Notes: generated from the letters alone by a model not told the origin. 64,000 nucleotides of DNA from Bacteroidaceae bacterium (GCA_017541025.1 JAFXZY010000007.1:62001-126000); one strand, 5' to 3'; numbered from the stretch's first letter, positions 18,480 through 27,029 are shown. Numbers and translations are program-made.

Positions 18480-19682
18480 ATGGATTTTAAGGAAAGAATG
18501 ATAATAATACGCCAGCAACACGAGGAATTGCTGACGCGAGAGAACAAACCGGTAGAACACTTGGGTAACGGAATATACCAGAAGTACCAGTTCCCCATAC
18601 TCACCGCCGATCATACACCCTTGGAGTGGCGCTATGATTTTTCGGAGCAGGACAACCCCTTCCTCATGCAACGCATCATGATGAATGCTGTGCTGAACGC
18701 AGGTGCCATCAAACTAAATGGGCGTTACCTGTTGGTTTGTCGTGTCGAGGGTGCCGACCGCAAGAGTTTCTTTGCTGTGGCCGAATCGCCTAACGGCATA
18801 GACAACTTCCGTTTTTGGGACGAACCCATTACGATGCCAGAGGACATTATTCCTGCTACCAATGTCTATGATATACGCCTGACGCAGCATGAAGACGGAT
18901 GGATTTACGGTGTGTTCTGTGCCGAACGTCACGATGATTCACAGCCGGGCAACTTAAGTGCTGCTACAGCCACTGCCGCCATCGCACGAACGAAAGACCT
19001 CATCAACTGGGAACGTCTGCCCGACCTTAAAAGCCGCAGCCAGCAGCGCAATGTGGTGCTTCATCCAGAATTCATCCGTACACGAATGGTAAATGGTAAA
19101 TGTGTAAATGGTAAATGGTACGCCTTCTACACCCGTCCGCAGGATGGCTTCATCGATACAGGTTCTGGCGGTGGAATTGGTTGGGCGTTGGTGGAAGACA
19201 TTACACATGCAGAAGTCAAAGAGGAAATTATCATCAATCCACGGCACTATCACACCATTCAGGAGGTGAAGAACGGGGAAGGACCGGCTCCGCTGAAGAC
19301 AGCGAAGGGCTGGTTGCATCTGGCACACGGCGTTCGAGGGACAGCCGATGGTCTGCGCTACGTATTGTATTTGTATATGACAGCCCTTGACGATCCCACA
19401 TGTGTGATTGCACAACCTGGCGGCTGGTTCCTGGTACCCGAAGGAAGGGAGTATGTGGGCGATGTTATGAATGTAGCCTTCTCCAACGGCTGGATTCTGG
19501 ATGATGACGGGCGCGTCCTTATCTATTACGCCACCGCAGACACCCGCCTCCATGTGGCAGTCAGTTCGCTCAACCGACTCATTGACTATTGCATGAACAC
19601 CCCCAAGGACGGACTTACAACAGCAGCAAGCGTAGAAACCATCAAGCAACTCATCCGCAAGAATCATGGCAAGCTTAAGTGA
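18480..19682 (+). CDS. 4-O-beta-D-mannosyl-D-glucose phosphorylase (GH130)
   Basis: Inverting phosphorylase that splits Man-beta-1,4-Glc with phosphate into mannose-1-phosphate and glucose, the final cytosolic step of mannobiose use. GH130 landmarks include ILTADHTPLEWRYDF, the proton-donor Asp in NVYDIRLT, the HPEF...YAFYTRPQDGFID region, and GEGPAPLKTAKGWLHLAHGVR. There is no signal peptide. The ATG at 18480 was chosen: an upstream ATG in this frame lies inside the GH59-GH26 gene. An unusual RMVNGKCVNGK stretch between HPEF and WYAFY is encoded by a TAAATGG repeat and looks like an in-frame insertion. It overlaps the transporter gene by 17 bp. Confidence 0.92.
   Translation: MDFKERMIIIRQQHEELLTRENKPVEHLGNGIYQKYQFPILTADHTPLEWRYDFSEQDNPFLMQRIMMNAVLNAGAIKLNGRYLLVCRVEGADRKSFFAVAESPNGIDNFRFWDEPITMPEDIIPATNVYDIRLTQHEDGWIYGVFCAERHDDSQPGNLSAATATAAIARTKDLINWERLPDLKSRSQQRNVVLHPEFIRTRMVNGKCVNGKWYAFYTRPQDGFIDTGSGGGIGWALVEDITHAEVKEEIIINPRHYHTIQEVKNGEGPAPLKTAKGWLHLAHGVRGTADGLRYVLYLYMTALDDPTCVIAQPGGWFLVPEGREYVGDVMNVAFSNGWILDDDGRVLIYYATADTRLHVAVSSLNRLIDYCMNTPKDGLTTAASVETIKQLIRKNHGKLK
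19085..19119 (+). repeat. In-frame TAAATGG-type repeat in GH130
   Basis: Three to four copies of GTAAATGG sit inside the phosphorylase gene and encode VNGKCVNGKW. The flanking protein sequence aligns with the family pattern if this stretch is removed, so it appears to be an insertion that kept the frame. Confidence 0.55.
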
Positions 19683-21072
19683 AAAAATAGGTTATGGCTT
19701 CGGCGATATGTCATCGTCGATGTTTTGGAAGGTATTCTCGTATTATCTGCCCTTCTTCTACTCTAATGTCTTTGGGCTGAGCCTTGTGGATGCAGGCGTG
19801 TTGGTACTAGTCACTCGCATCTGGGATGCTGTCAGCGACCCTATGATGGGAATTATTGCCGACCGCACGCAGACACGCTGGGGAAAGTATCGTCCCTATC
19901 TGCTTTGGGTAGCGCCTTTGTTCAGCATCGCGGGTATTTTGTTATTCACTACACCTGATTGGTCGTATGGTGCCAAGCTCATCTATGCCTATGTCACCTA
20001 CATCTTTATGATGACTGTCTATACAGCCATCAATGTACCTTATGGGGCCATGTTAGGGGTGATGACAGACGATTCGCAAGAGAAAACCGTCTTTTCCTCC
20101 TTCCGCATGTTCTTTGCCTATGGAGGTTCCTTCGTTGCTTTAGCTGCATGGGAACCGCTGGTAAACTTTTTTAAGGCAGAATCCACTGTTACTACTGCAT
20201 GGCAATACGCCATGATGGTCATAGCTCTTGCCTGCCTTGTGCTTTTCATACTTACCTTCCTGCTAACAAGGGAGAGGTTGAAGACCGTAAGTACCGTCTC
20301 GGTGGGCAAGGATTTTCACTCGTTGCTCAGCAACCGACCTTGGTGGCTGCTCATTGGTGCTGCCCTCTGTTTTAATCTCTTCAATACGGTTCGCGGTGCT
20401 ACCGTCGCTTACTTTTTTGCCGACATAATAGGTTTCGGCAGGACCCTTGACTTTCAACTCTCAACTCTCAGCTTTCAACTGTTGTTTTACGCAGGATTAT
20501 TCCTGAGTGTGGGCGAGGTTGCCAACATGCTGGGTGTTGCCTGTACTGTTCCTCTTGCCCGACGTATGGGAAAGAAATCGTTGTTTATGACGGTAAATGC
20601 ATTACTTGTCCTTCTCAGCATTGCCTTTTTCTTCATCCCTGTTTCGCCGACAGGTTTCTGGCTGATGCTCTTTCTCCAGATATTCATCAGCATCCTAACA
20701 GGCATTATGTCTCCACTTGTTTGGTCGATGTATGCCGATGTTAGCGACTATGCAGAGTTGCATTACCACACTGCCAGTACCGGCCTTATCTTCTCCAGCA
20801 GTTCCATGGCACAGAAATTTGGTGGAGCTATTGGAGGAGCAGCCGTACTTTGGCTCCTTTCGGCCTGTGGCTACATACCGCGTACCGATGAACAGTTAGT
20901 CGGTCAGGTCCTTGTCTCCCAGCCAGAATCTGCTCTCCTCTGCCTACGTATGCTTATGTCTTTCATCCCCGCCATCGTAGCTCTTATAGCTATTTTTATC
21001 TGTCACTTTTATCCCTTGACAGCCGACCGCATGACGGACATCAACCGACAACTGAAGGAAGCCCGTCAGTAG
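19666..21072 (+). CDS. GPH/MFS sugar:cation symporter, probable mannobiose transporter
   Basis: Twelve-helix transporter of the glycoside-pentoside-hexuronide family. The N-terminus is typical (LSEKIGYGFGDMSSSMFWK), with the cation-site region around TRIWDAVSDPMMGIIADRT and the RWGKYRPYLLW loop. Its position, overlapping GH130 and in one operon with mannanases, indicates inner-membrane uptake of beta-1,4-mannobiose or mannosyl-glucose, as in the B. fragilis mannan locus. A repeat-derived stretch (DFQLSTLSFQL) lies in a periplasmic or cytosolic loop at about residues 262-272. It is the last gene of the operon. No clear terminator follows. Confidence 0.87.
   Translation: MASLSEKIGYGFGDMSSSMFWKVFSYYLPFFYSNVFGLSLVDAGVLVLVTRIWDAVSDPMMGIIADRTQTRWGKYRPYLLWVAPLFSIAGILLFTTPDWSYGAKLIYAYVTYIFMMTVYTAINVPYGAMLGVMTDDSQEKTVFSSFRMFFAYGGSFVALAAWEPLVNFFKAESTVTTAWQYAMMVIALACLVLFILTFLLTRERLKTVSTVSVGKDFHSLLSNRPWWLLIGAALCFNLFNTVRGATVAYFFADIIGFGRTLDFQLSTLSFQLLFYAGLFLSVGEVANMLGVACTVPLARRMGKKSLFMTVNALLVLLSIAFFFIPVSPTGFWLMLFLQIFISILTGIMSPLVWSMYADVSDYAELHYHTASTGLIFSSSSMAQKFGGAIGGAAVLWLLSACGYIPRTDEQLVGQVLVSQPESALLCLRMLMSFIPAIVALIAIFICHFYPLTADRMTDINRQLKEARQ
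20446..20479 (+). repeat. In-frame TTTCAACTCTCAACTC repeat in transporter gene
   Basis: Two to three units of a TCAACTCTCA-like repeat encode FQLSTLSFQL in a loop between membrane helices. The unit resembles the repeat in the GH59-GH26 gene, so the same element type has entered two genes of one operon without breaking the frame. Confidence 0.5.
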
Positions 21073-21162
21073 GGCAGTGAAGGAAGTCATCATTGTTGTC
21101 TAATGTGCTTTTTTTTGCTCCACGAAACCATCTCCACGGATTGTCTGCAGCTCCTGCCGGAT

Positions 21163-21170
21163 TAACTTTG
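21163..21170 (+). promoter_or_regulatory. Candidate upstream promoter of the ilv operon
   Basis: TAACTTTG (perfect TAnnTTTG) with ATTG 19 bp upstream. It lies about 150 bp before ilvD and would give a long leader containing the dyad at 21215-21240. Confidence 0.4.
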
Positions 21171-21214
21171 TATGGGGGGCTTCATGATTAAATGACATGA
21201 TTTTATGCAAATAG

Positions 21215-21240
21215 ATGTTCATTTGCTGCCAAATGAGCAT
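21215..21240. promoter_or_regulatory. Dyad in the ilvD leader
   Basis: ATGTTCATTTG and its near-perfect complement (10 of 11) are separated by CTGC. It lies between the two candidate promoters of ilvD. It could be an operator or a leader hairpin. No leader peptide rich in Ile, Leu or Val codons was seen, so classical attenuation is not supported. Confidence 0.35.
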
Positions 21241-21256
21241 AAATATCTTGTAAATT

Positions 21257-21288
21257 GTTGCATAAAAGAATGAATTTGATTAATTTTG
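21257..21288 (+). promoter_or_regulatory. Predicted promoter of ilvD
   Basis: GTTG at 21257-21260, 20 bp, then TAATTTTG at 21281-21288, which matches TAnnTTTG. It lies 34 bp before the ilvD start. The remaining 21073-21162 stretch holds no evident gene. Confidence 0.55.
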
Positions 21289-21322
21289 CGCCTTCATTAT
21301 AATAAGGTAAGGAGAAAAAGAA

Positions 21323-23119
21323 ATGAAACATCAACTGAGGAGTGCCGTTTGTACAGAGGGGCGCCGCATGGCAGGAGCCCGTGCCCTATGGGTGGCAAAT
21401 GGTATGAAACGCGAGCAGTTTGGCAAACCTATCATTGCCATAGTGAACTCATTTACGCAGTTTGTGCCTGGCCACACCCATCTGCATGAGATAGGCCAGA
21501 TTGTGAAAGCCGAGATAGAAGAACTGGGCTGCTATGCTGCCGAGTTTAACACAATTGCCGTGGATGACGGAATTGCCATGGGGCACGATGGTATGCTGTA
21601 CTCACTGCCCTCACGTGACATTATTGCCGACTCGGTAGAATATATGGTGAATGCCCACAAAGCCGACGCTATGGTGTGCATCAGTAACTGCGATAAGGTT
21701 ACGCCTGGTATGCTGATGGCAGCCATGCGACTGAATATCCCTGCCGTCTTTGTAAGTGGCGGTCCCATGGAATCCCATAAGATTAATGGTGAGAATGCCG
21801 ACTTGATTACCGCCATGGTAAAGGGTGGTGATCCCACCGTGAGTGACGAGGAACTGGAGGTGGTAGAACACAGCGCCTGCCCTGGTTGTGGTGCTTGCTC
21901 TGGTATGTTCACAGCCAACTCTATGAACTCACTGACAGAGGCTTTGGGCTTATCACTGCCTGGTAACGGTAGCATTTTAGCTACTCACGTGAATCGTGTT
22001 CAGCTGTTCAGGGATGCAGCCAAGTTGATTGTGAAGAATGCCTTTGCCTATTACGAAGATGGCGATGAGAGCGTTCTGCCTCGCAGTATCGCTACCCGTT
22101 CAGCATTCCTTAACGCTATGACGTTGGATATCGCCATGGGTGCCTCTACCAATACCGTACTTCACCTGTTGGCTGTTGCCCAAGAGGGTGGTGTGGACTT
22201 TAAGATGAGCGATATAGATGCCCTTTCTCGTAAAGTACCTTTCCTCTGCAAGTTGGCTCCTAACTGGCAGAAATACAGCATTCAGGAGGAAAACCGTGCA
22301 GGTGGTATCTTAGGTATCTTGGGCGAGTTGGCAAAGGGCAATTTGCTCGACCTTACCTGCAAGCGTGTGAATGGCGCTACCTTGGCTGAGGATATCAGGA
22401 AATATTCTATCACAGGTGAGACCATCGATCCAGAGGCTGACCGTATCTATCACAGTGCCCCCGGTGGTAAGTTCTCTACCAAGATGGGCTCGCAGAATAC
22501 ACGTTGGGAAAGTTTGGATACCGACCGCAAGAACGGTTGTATTCGTGACATAGAACATGCTTACACCAAGGATGGCGGAATGGCAGTCCTGTTTGGTAAT
22601 ATTGCTCAGGACGGTTGTGTGGTAAAGACTGCCGGTGTAGCTCCTGAACTTTGGCACTTCGAGGGTCCTGCCGTATGTTTCGACTCTCAGGAAGATGCCT
22701 GCGAGGGTATTCTCGGCGGAAAGGTAAAGAAGGGCGACTGTGTGGTTATTACGCACGAAGGTCCCAAGGGAGGTCCTGGTATGCAGGAGATGCTTTATCC
22801 AACATCATACATCAAAAGTATGCACATGGGTAAGGAATGTGCCCTTATCACAGACGGGCGTTTCTCTGGTGGAACAAGTGGCCTAAGTATCGGACATATC
22901 TCTCCAGAGGCAGCCAGCGGCGGTAACATCGGTAAGATTAAGGATGGCGATATCATTGTTATTGATATTCCTTCTCGTTCTATAAATGTGAAACTTACAG
23001 ACGAAGAGTTGGCTGCACGTCCACAGCAACCGCTGAAGCGTAAGAGAGTGGTATCAAAAGCCTTGCAACATTATGCAAAGAGTGTAAGCAGTGCAGATAA
23101 AGGAGGGGTTAGAATTTAA
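21323..23119 (+). CDS. ilvD: Dihydroxy-acid dehydratase
   Basis: Dehydrates dihydroxy-isovalerate and dihydroxy-methylvalerate to the keto acids of valine and isoleucine. Fe-S enzyme of the IlvD/Edd family. Seen: the N-terminal [11 protein letters not shown], the cluster cysteines in [11 protein letters not shown] and [20 protein letters not shown], and the C-terminal [12 protein letters not shown] and [15 protein letters not shown]. At 598 residues it is full length. Start at ATG 21323 follows AGGAGAAAAAG. It is the first gene of the branched-chain amino-acid cluster. Confidence 0.97.
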   Translation: MKHQLRSAVCTEGRRMAGARALWVANGMKREQFGKPIIAIVNSFTQFVPGHTHLHEIGQIVKAEIEELGCYAAEFNTIAVDDGIAMGHDGMLYSLPSRDIIADSVEYMVNAHKADAMVCISNCDKVTPGMLMAAMRLNIPAVFVSGGPMESHKINGENADLITAMVKGGDPTVSDEELEVVEHSACPGCGACSGMFTANSMNSLTEALGLSLPGNGSILATHVNRVQLFRDAAKLIVKNAFAYYEDGDESVLPRSIATRSAFLNAMTLDIAMGASTNTVLHLLAVAQEGGVDFKMSDIDALSRKVPFLCKLAPNWQKYSIQEENRAGGILGILGELAKGNLLDLTCKRVNGATLAEDIRKYSITGETIDPEADRIYHSAPGGKFSTKMGSQNTRWESLDTDRKNGCIRDIEHAYTKDGGMAVLFGNIAQDGCVVKTAGVAPELWHFEGPAVCFDSQEDACEGILGGKVKKGDCVVITHEGPKGGPGMQEMLYPTSYIKSMHMGKECALITDGRFSGGTSGLSIGHISPEAASGGNIGKIKDGDIIVIDIPSRSINVKLTDEELAARPQQPLKRKRVVSKALQHYAKSVSSADKGGVRI

Positions 23120-23121
23120 AA

Positions 23122-23150
23122 GTCCCCTCCAAACCTCCCCGAGGGGAGGC
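23122..23150 (-). repeat. CCTCCCC-GGGGAGG palindromic element, copy 1
   Basis: Immediately after the ilvD stop. Core palindrome CCTCCCCGAGGGGAGG with a side arm (CCCCTCC), here in reverse orientation relative to copy 2. Confidence 0.75.
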
Positions 23151-23164
23151 TTTCAATTCAACTG

Positions 23165-23548
23165 GTGACAATGAAGTATCCTTATCAAACTGCTAACCCA
23201 ATGACGTATGGCTTACTTAAGGAATTTGCTGCAAAGAATCGTGCTATTCCAACAGAGGCTGAGGCGTTAATCTGGAATTATCTGCGGGGATGTCAACAAG
23301 GTGTAAAATTTCAACAACAACACATAATTGGAGATTATATTGCAGATTTTGCATGTGTGTCAAAGAAATTAATTATTGAGATTGATGGGTTATATCATTC
23401 ATTACCAGAGCAAAAGATAAGTGATGAAGAAAGAACCAAATGGTTGGAAAGGGAAGGATGGACGGTAATACGTTTTACTAATGAAGAGATTTTCTCTAAT
23501 TTAGAAAAAGTGATAGAAAGAATAAGTTATGAACAAGAAAATAGATAA
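23165..23548 (+). CDS. DUF559 protein (Vsr-like endonuclease fold)
   Basis: 127 residues with the DUF559 pattern: TEAEALIWNYLRG, VKFQQQHIIGDYIADFAC, KLIIEIDG and the WTVIRFTNEEI ending. These are the conserved acidic and strand residues of a very-short-patch-repair / restriction-like fold. Its function in bacteria is not established. It lies between ilvD and ilvB, flanked on both sides by copies of the palindromic element. Its last 20 bp overlap the ilvB start, so it is translated within the ilv operon. That placement suggests it arrived with the repeats rather than belonging to the pathway. An ATG at 23171 is an alternative start. Confidence 0.75.
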   Translation: MTMKYPYQTANPMTYGLLKEFAAKNRAIPTEAEALIWNYLRGCQQGVKFQQQHIIGDYIADFACVSKKLIIEIDGLYHSLPEQKISDEERTKWLEREGWTVIRFTNEEIFSNLEKVIERISYEQENR

Positions 23549-25268
23549 TCCCTCCCCTCGGGGAGGTCAGGTAGGGGCTCTTATCTCTGGCGCAGAGGCA
23601 ATGATGCGTAGCTTGGAGAATCAGGGAGTGGATGTGCTCTTTGGTTATCCTGGAGGTGCCATCATGCCCACTTACGATGCACTTTATGATCATAAAGACA
23701 AATTACATCATATCTTGGTGCGCCACGAACAGGCTGCCGTACATGCTGCTCAGGGCTATGCCCGCGTGAGTGGTAAGGTGGGTTGCGCCATCGTTACCAG
23801 CGGTCCTGGTGCCATGAATACCATTACAGGGGTGGCTGATGCCCTGATGGATTCCACGCCTCTGGTGGTTATCTGCGGTCAGGTGGGAGCTGCCATGCTG
23901 GGTACAGATGCCTTTCAGGAGGTTGACGTAGTAGGTGTCACACAACCTATCACCAAGTGGAACTATCAAATCCGTCGCGCCGAGGATATTGCCTGGGCTG
24001 TGGCCCGTGCCTTCTTCATTGCCAGTAGCGGAAGACCCGGTCCTGTGGTGCTGGACTTTACCAAGAATGCCCAGACGGCGATGATAGAGTATCAGCCTCA
24101 GACTATCGACTTCATCCGCAGCTATAACCCCAATCCTCAGCCTGCAGATGGTGCTATAAAGAAGGCTGCTCAGATGATTAACGAAAGTGTGAAGCCTTTC
24201 ATGCTTGTGGGGCAAGGCGTGGAGTTGGCCGATGCACGTAAGGAACTGTTGGCACTTTGCGAGAAGGCTCAGATACCTTTCGCAACAACTTTCCTCGGTC
24301 TTTCTGCTGTCCCATCAGACCATCCGCTGAATATGGGACGTTTGGGTATGCATGGTAATTTGGCTCCCAACGTAATGACCAATCAGTGCGACTTGCTGAT
24401 TGCCGTTGGTATGCGTTTTGACGACCGCGTGACGGGTAACCTGAAGAACTATGCCAAGCAGGCAAAGATTATCCATCTGGAGATTGATCCCAGCGAGGTG
24501 GATAAGAATGTGAAGGTAGATCTGCCTGTTCTGGGCGACTGCAAACAGACGCTCCCTGCTATCACTAAATTTGTTGAAAAAACTACTCATAAGTCATGGA
24601 TAGAAGGTTTTAAGCCTTACGACGAGAAAGAATATAATAAGGTAGTAGAACCTGCCTTGCATCCAACCGAAGGTCCGCTCTTGATGGGCGAGATAGTACG
24701 TAAGGTAAGCGATGCTGCCAACAGCGATGCCATTATGGTAACCGATGTGGGGCAGAACCAAATGTTCGGCTGCCGATACTTTAATTTCACCAAACCCCGT
24801 TCTGTAGTTACAAGCGGTGGTTGTGGAACTATGGGCTTTGGTATTCCTGCTGCCATAGGTGCTACCTTTGGTGCTCCCGACAGAACGGTTTGTATGTTCT
24901 GCGGTGACGGCGGATTCCAGATGACCATTCAGGAATTGGGTACCATTATGGAACAGCGCTGTCCCGTTAAGATGGTTCTGCTGAACAACAATTACTTAGG
25001 TAACGTTCGTCAGTGGCAGTATATGTTCTTCAACAAACGATATTCCTTTACTCCTATGCTGAATCCCGATTACGAGAAAATTGCTGCGGGTTACGGTATT
25101 CCCTGTAAGACGGTTATCGACAGAAAGGACCTGGATGCTGCCATCAGCGAGATGCTGAGCACAGAGGGTCCGTACATCTTGCAGTGTGCCGTAAAGGAGG
25201 AGGACAATGTGTTGCCTATGACACCTCCGGGAGGTAATGTAGATGAAATGTTGTTAGAGGTGAAATAA
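23529..25268 (+). CDS. ilvB: Acetolactate synthase, large catalytic subunit
   Basis: Thiamine-diphosphate enzyme making acetolactate or acetohydroxybutyrate for Val, Leu and Ile. Seen: VLFGYPGGAIMPTYDAL, the cofactor-activating Glu in LVRHEQAAVHAAQGYAR, TSGPGAMN, and the ThDP/Mg motif (GDGGFQM ... LLNNNYLGNVRQWQ). The first ~18 residues (MNKKIDNPSPRGGQVGAL) are encoded across palindromic element copy 2, so the repeat supplies part of the N-terminus before the conserved SGAEAMMRSLENQGV. The start codon overlaps DUF559. An internal start is not obvious, so the repeat-encoded extension is probably translated. Confidence 0.95.
   Translation: MNKKIDNPSPRGGQVGALISGAEAMMRSLENQGVDVLFGYPGGAIMPTYDALYDHKDKLHHILVRHEQAAVHAAQGYARVSGKVGCAIVTSGPGAMNTITGVADALMDSTPLVVICGQVGAAMLGTDAFQEVDVVGVTQPITKWNYQIRRAEDIAWAVARAFFIASSGRPGPVVLDFTKNAQTAMIEYQPQTIDFIRSYNPNPQPADGAIKKAAQMINESVKPFMLVGQGVELADARKELLALCEKAQIPFATTFLGLSAVPSDHPLNMGRLGMHGNLAPNVMTNQCDLLIAVGMRFDDRVTGNLKNYAKQAKIIHLEIDPSEVDKNVKVDLPVLGDCKQTLPAITKFVEKTTHKSWIEGFKPYDEKEYNKVVEPALHPTEGPLLMGEIVRKVSDAANSDAIMVTDVGQNQMFGCRYFNFTKPRSVVTSGGCGTMGFGIPAAIGATFGAPDRTVCMFCGDGGFQMTIQELGTIMEQRCPVKMVLLNNNYLGNVRQWQYMFFNKRYSFTPMLNPDYEKIAAGYGIPCKTVIDRKDLDAAISEMLSTEGPYILQCAVKEEDNVLPMTPPGGNVDEMLLEVK
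23551..23579 (+). repeat. Palindromic element, copy 2 (inside ilvB 5' end)
   Basis: CCTCCCCTCGGGGAGG followed by TCAGGTAGGGGCT. It is read in frame as PSPRGGQVGA in the IlvB N-terminus. Confidence 0.8.
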
Positions 25269-25269
25269 T

Positions 25270-25309
25270 GCCCCTCTCCCCAACCCTCCCCCAAATGGGA
25301 GGGAGGAGA
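25270..25309 (+). repeat. Degenerate palindromic element, copy 3 (ilvB-ilvN gap)
   Basis: A CCCCTCTCCCC ... CCTCCCCCAAATGGGAGGGAGG hairpin-forming stretch between the ilvB stop and the ilvN start. It is a divergent member of the same family. Confidence 0.6.
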
Positions 25310-25327
25310 CGGATTAAATAGAGTATT

Positions 25328-26218
25328 ATGAAATCAAATAAGAAAGATATAAAGTCCTCCCCTTTGGGGGAGTTAGAGAGGGGCCGTTATGGTGCTGCTG
25401 AGTGTGGCGACTGCAACTCATGCGGGAAGTGCGACGATACAAGCGTAACGGAGTCTTTTGATGCCGCAGTCAGGGCTGCAGCCTCTATCGACCGCGATTC
25501 ATACGAGAAGAATCTGGCTCGTCAGCGTCAGGCTACTCTGGCAGATGATGTAAAGAGCGACGGACAGTATGAAACATTCAAGCGTAATGCTGTAGCACGC
25601 CGTTCAACAGCGGGTAAGGAAGGTTCTCTGCTTAACCACAAAGGACTGACTCTTTATACGCTGATTATATATTCCGAGAACTACGCCGGTGTACTGAACC
25701 AGATTACAGCTGTCTTTACGCGTCGTCAGGTGAACATCGAATCGCTGAATGTATGTTCGTCAAGTACTCCGGGTGTACATAAATACACCATTACCTGTTT
25801 TTGTAAGCAGGAGATGGCGGAGATGTTGTGCAAGCAGATCGAGAAGAAGATAGATGTGCTGCAGGCGAACTGTTTCCTGGAGGACGAAATCTTCATTCTG
25901 GAGACATCCTTACTTAAGCTTTCAACCCCTATAGTATTGACTAACCCTGAGATTTCCCGTATTGTACGTAGGTTCGATGCCCGTATCGTAGAGGTGAATC
26001 CCACTTACACAACAGTAGAGAAGACGGGTGTGACCAGCGATGTACTGGAGCACTTCAAGTGTCTGGATGACTTGGGCTGTGTTCTTCAGTTCGTCCGTTC
26101 TGGTCGTATTGCTATCACCAAATCGTGTGTAGAGCGCCTCGACCAGTATATTGCAAAGCGCGAGGAAGAACAGAATAATGGCCCCCTTCCAACCTCCCCG
26201 AGGGGAGGCGAGGAGTAA
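25328..26218 (+). CDS. ilvN: Acetolactate synthase regulatory subunit with N-terminal extension
   Basis: The ACT-domain small subunit that confers valine feedback control on IlvB. The canonical part runs from about residue 105 (LTLYTLIIYSENYAGVLNQI, RRQVNIESLNV, HKYTITCFC, KKIDVLQANCF). At 296 residues it is about 100 longer than usual. The extra N-terminus begins with a repeat-encoded SSPLGELERG, then a cysteine cluster (ECGDCNSCGKCDD) and a helical charged region (DRDSYEKNLARQRQATLADD). The last residues (LPTSPRGGEE) come from another repeat copy. The Cys cluster looks metal-binding but its role is unknown. It is co-transcribed with ilvB. Confidence 0.9.
   Translation: MKSNKKDIKSSPLGELERGRYGAAECGDCNSCGKCDDTSVTESFDAAVRAAASIDRDSYEKNLARQRQATLADDVKSDGQYETFKRNAVARRSTAGKEGSLLNHKGLTLYTLIIYSENYAGVLNQITAVFTRRQVNIESLNVCSSSTPGVHKYTITCFCKQEMAEMLCKQIEKKIDVLQANCFLEDEIFILETSLLKLSTPIVLTNPEISRIVRRFDARIVEVNPTYTTVEKTGVTSDVLEHFKCLDDLGCVLQFVRSGRIAITKSCVERLDQYIAKREEEQNNGPLPTSPRGGEE
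25355..25384 (+). repeat. Palindromic element, copy 4 (inside ilvN 5' end)
   Basis: TCCTCCCCTTTGGGGGAG followed by TTAGAGAGGGGC, read in frame as SSPLGELERG. Confidence 0.7.
26180..26209 (-). repeat. Palindromic element, copy 5 (ilvN 3' end)
   Basis: GCCCCCTTCCAACCTCCCCG with the complementary AGGGGAGG arm, read in frame as GPLPTSPRGG just before the ilvN stop. Confidence 0.75.
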
Positions 26219-26228
26219 ATCCCTCACA

Positions 26229-27029
26229 ATGAATAAAGACTGTATAGATAATACAATTAATTCCTCCCCTCGGGGAGGTCAGGAGGGGGCTCGTATTGAT
26301 TCCTACCCCTTCTACGTAGAGCCCTTTCATGTTGACTTTACGGGTCGCATCTTCATGGGCATCTTAGGCAATCACCTTCTGAATGCGGCAGGTAACCACA
26401 GCCAGAGAAGAGGGTGGGGGATAGGAGCACTCAACGAGAATCATTACACCTGGGTGCTGAGCAGGTTGAGCATAGAGATGGAGGAATTGCCCCGTCAGTA
26501 TGAGCATGCCGAGGTTCAGACGTGGGTCGAGAGTGTGATGAAGCTCTTTACCAACCGTAACTTCGCTATTCTCAGACCCGATGGAACTGCTTACGGCTAT
26601 GCCCGTAGTGTTTGGGCCATGATAGATATGCAGACACGCAAGCCCTGCGATTTGCTGAGTCTTTATGACGGCGACATCCTGAACTATGTGGTAGAGCCGG
26701 AGGAGAATATCTGTCCTATAGCCGGACACGGAAGATTCCGTTTCAAGGATGCTCAGCTTGTACGAACCATAGATACGTATTACAGCGATGTGGACATTAA
26801 CGGACACATCAACAGCATTAAGTACATAGAGCACATCTTGGACCTCTTCCCACGTGAGAGGTATGAGCAACAGCACATTCGCAGATTCGAGATTGCCTAC
26901 AAGGCAGAATCATATATGGGCGACCGATTGGGTTTCTACATCCAACCTGTTGACGAAAACGAGACAGACGTGGAAGTCAGAAAAAATGACAGCGAGGTGG
27001 TCTGTCAGGCAAAAATCTGTTTCAGATAG
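26229..27029 (+). CDS. Acyl-ACP thioesterase (FatA/FatB-like)
   Basis: Double hot-dog thioesterase releasing fatty acids from acyl carrier protein. The N-terminal hot-dog runs about residues 20-145 and the second about 160-266. The family's Asn/His motif is visible in DVDINGHINSIKYIEH. The start at 26229 (MNKDCIDN) is preferred to an in-frame ATG inside ilvN. Residues about 12-21 (NSSPRGGQEG) are encoded by a palindromic element. Its place between ilvN and ilvC ties it to branched-chain metabolism, perhaps because branched acyl chains are built from Val/Leu/Ile keto acids. That link is inference. Confidence 0.85.
   Translation: MNKDCIDNTINSSPRGGQEGARIDSYPFYVEPFHVDFTGRIFMGILGNHLLNAAGNHSQRRGWGIGALNENHYTWVLSRLSIEMEELPRQYEHAEVQTWVESVMKLFTNRNFAILRPDGTAYGYARSVWAMIDMQTRKPCDLLSLYDGDILNYVVEPEENICPIAGHGRFRFKDAQLVRTIDTYYSDVDINGHINSIKYIEHILDLFPRERYEQQHIRRFEIAYKAESYMGDRLGFYIQPVDENETDVEVRKNDSEVVCQAKICFR
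26263..26290 (+). repeat. Palindromic element, copy 6 (thioesterase 5' end)
   Basis: CCTCCCCTCGGGGAGGTCAGG plus AGGGGGC. Its first 21 bases match copy 2 exactly, and it is read in frame as SSPRGGQEGA. Confidence 0.8.

Noticed and set aside
18954-19667. A 237-codon open frame on the minus strand opposite GH130
   Set aside because: Shadow of the phosphorylase gene; no start signals or family pattern.
21073-21322. Leader-peptide attenuator or T-box-like riboswitch before ilvD
   Set aside because: A dyad is present, but no leader ORF rich in branched-chain codons and no conserved riboswitch core could be recognised.
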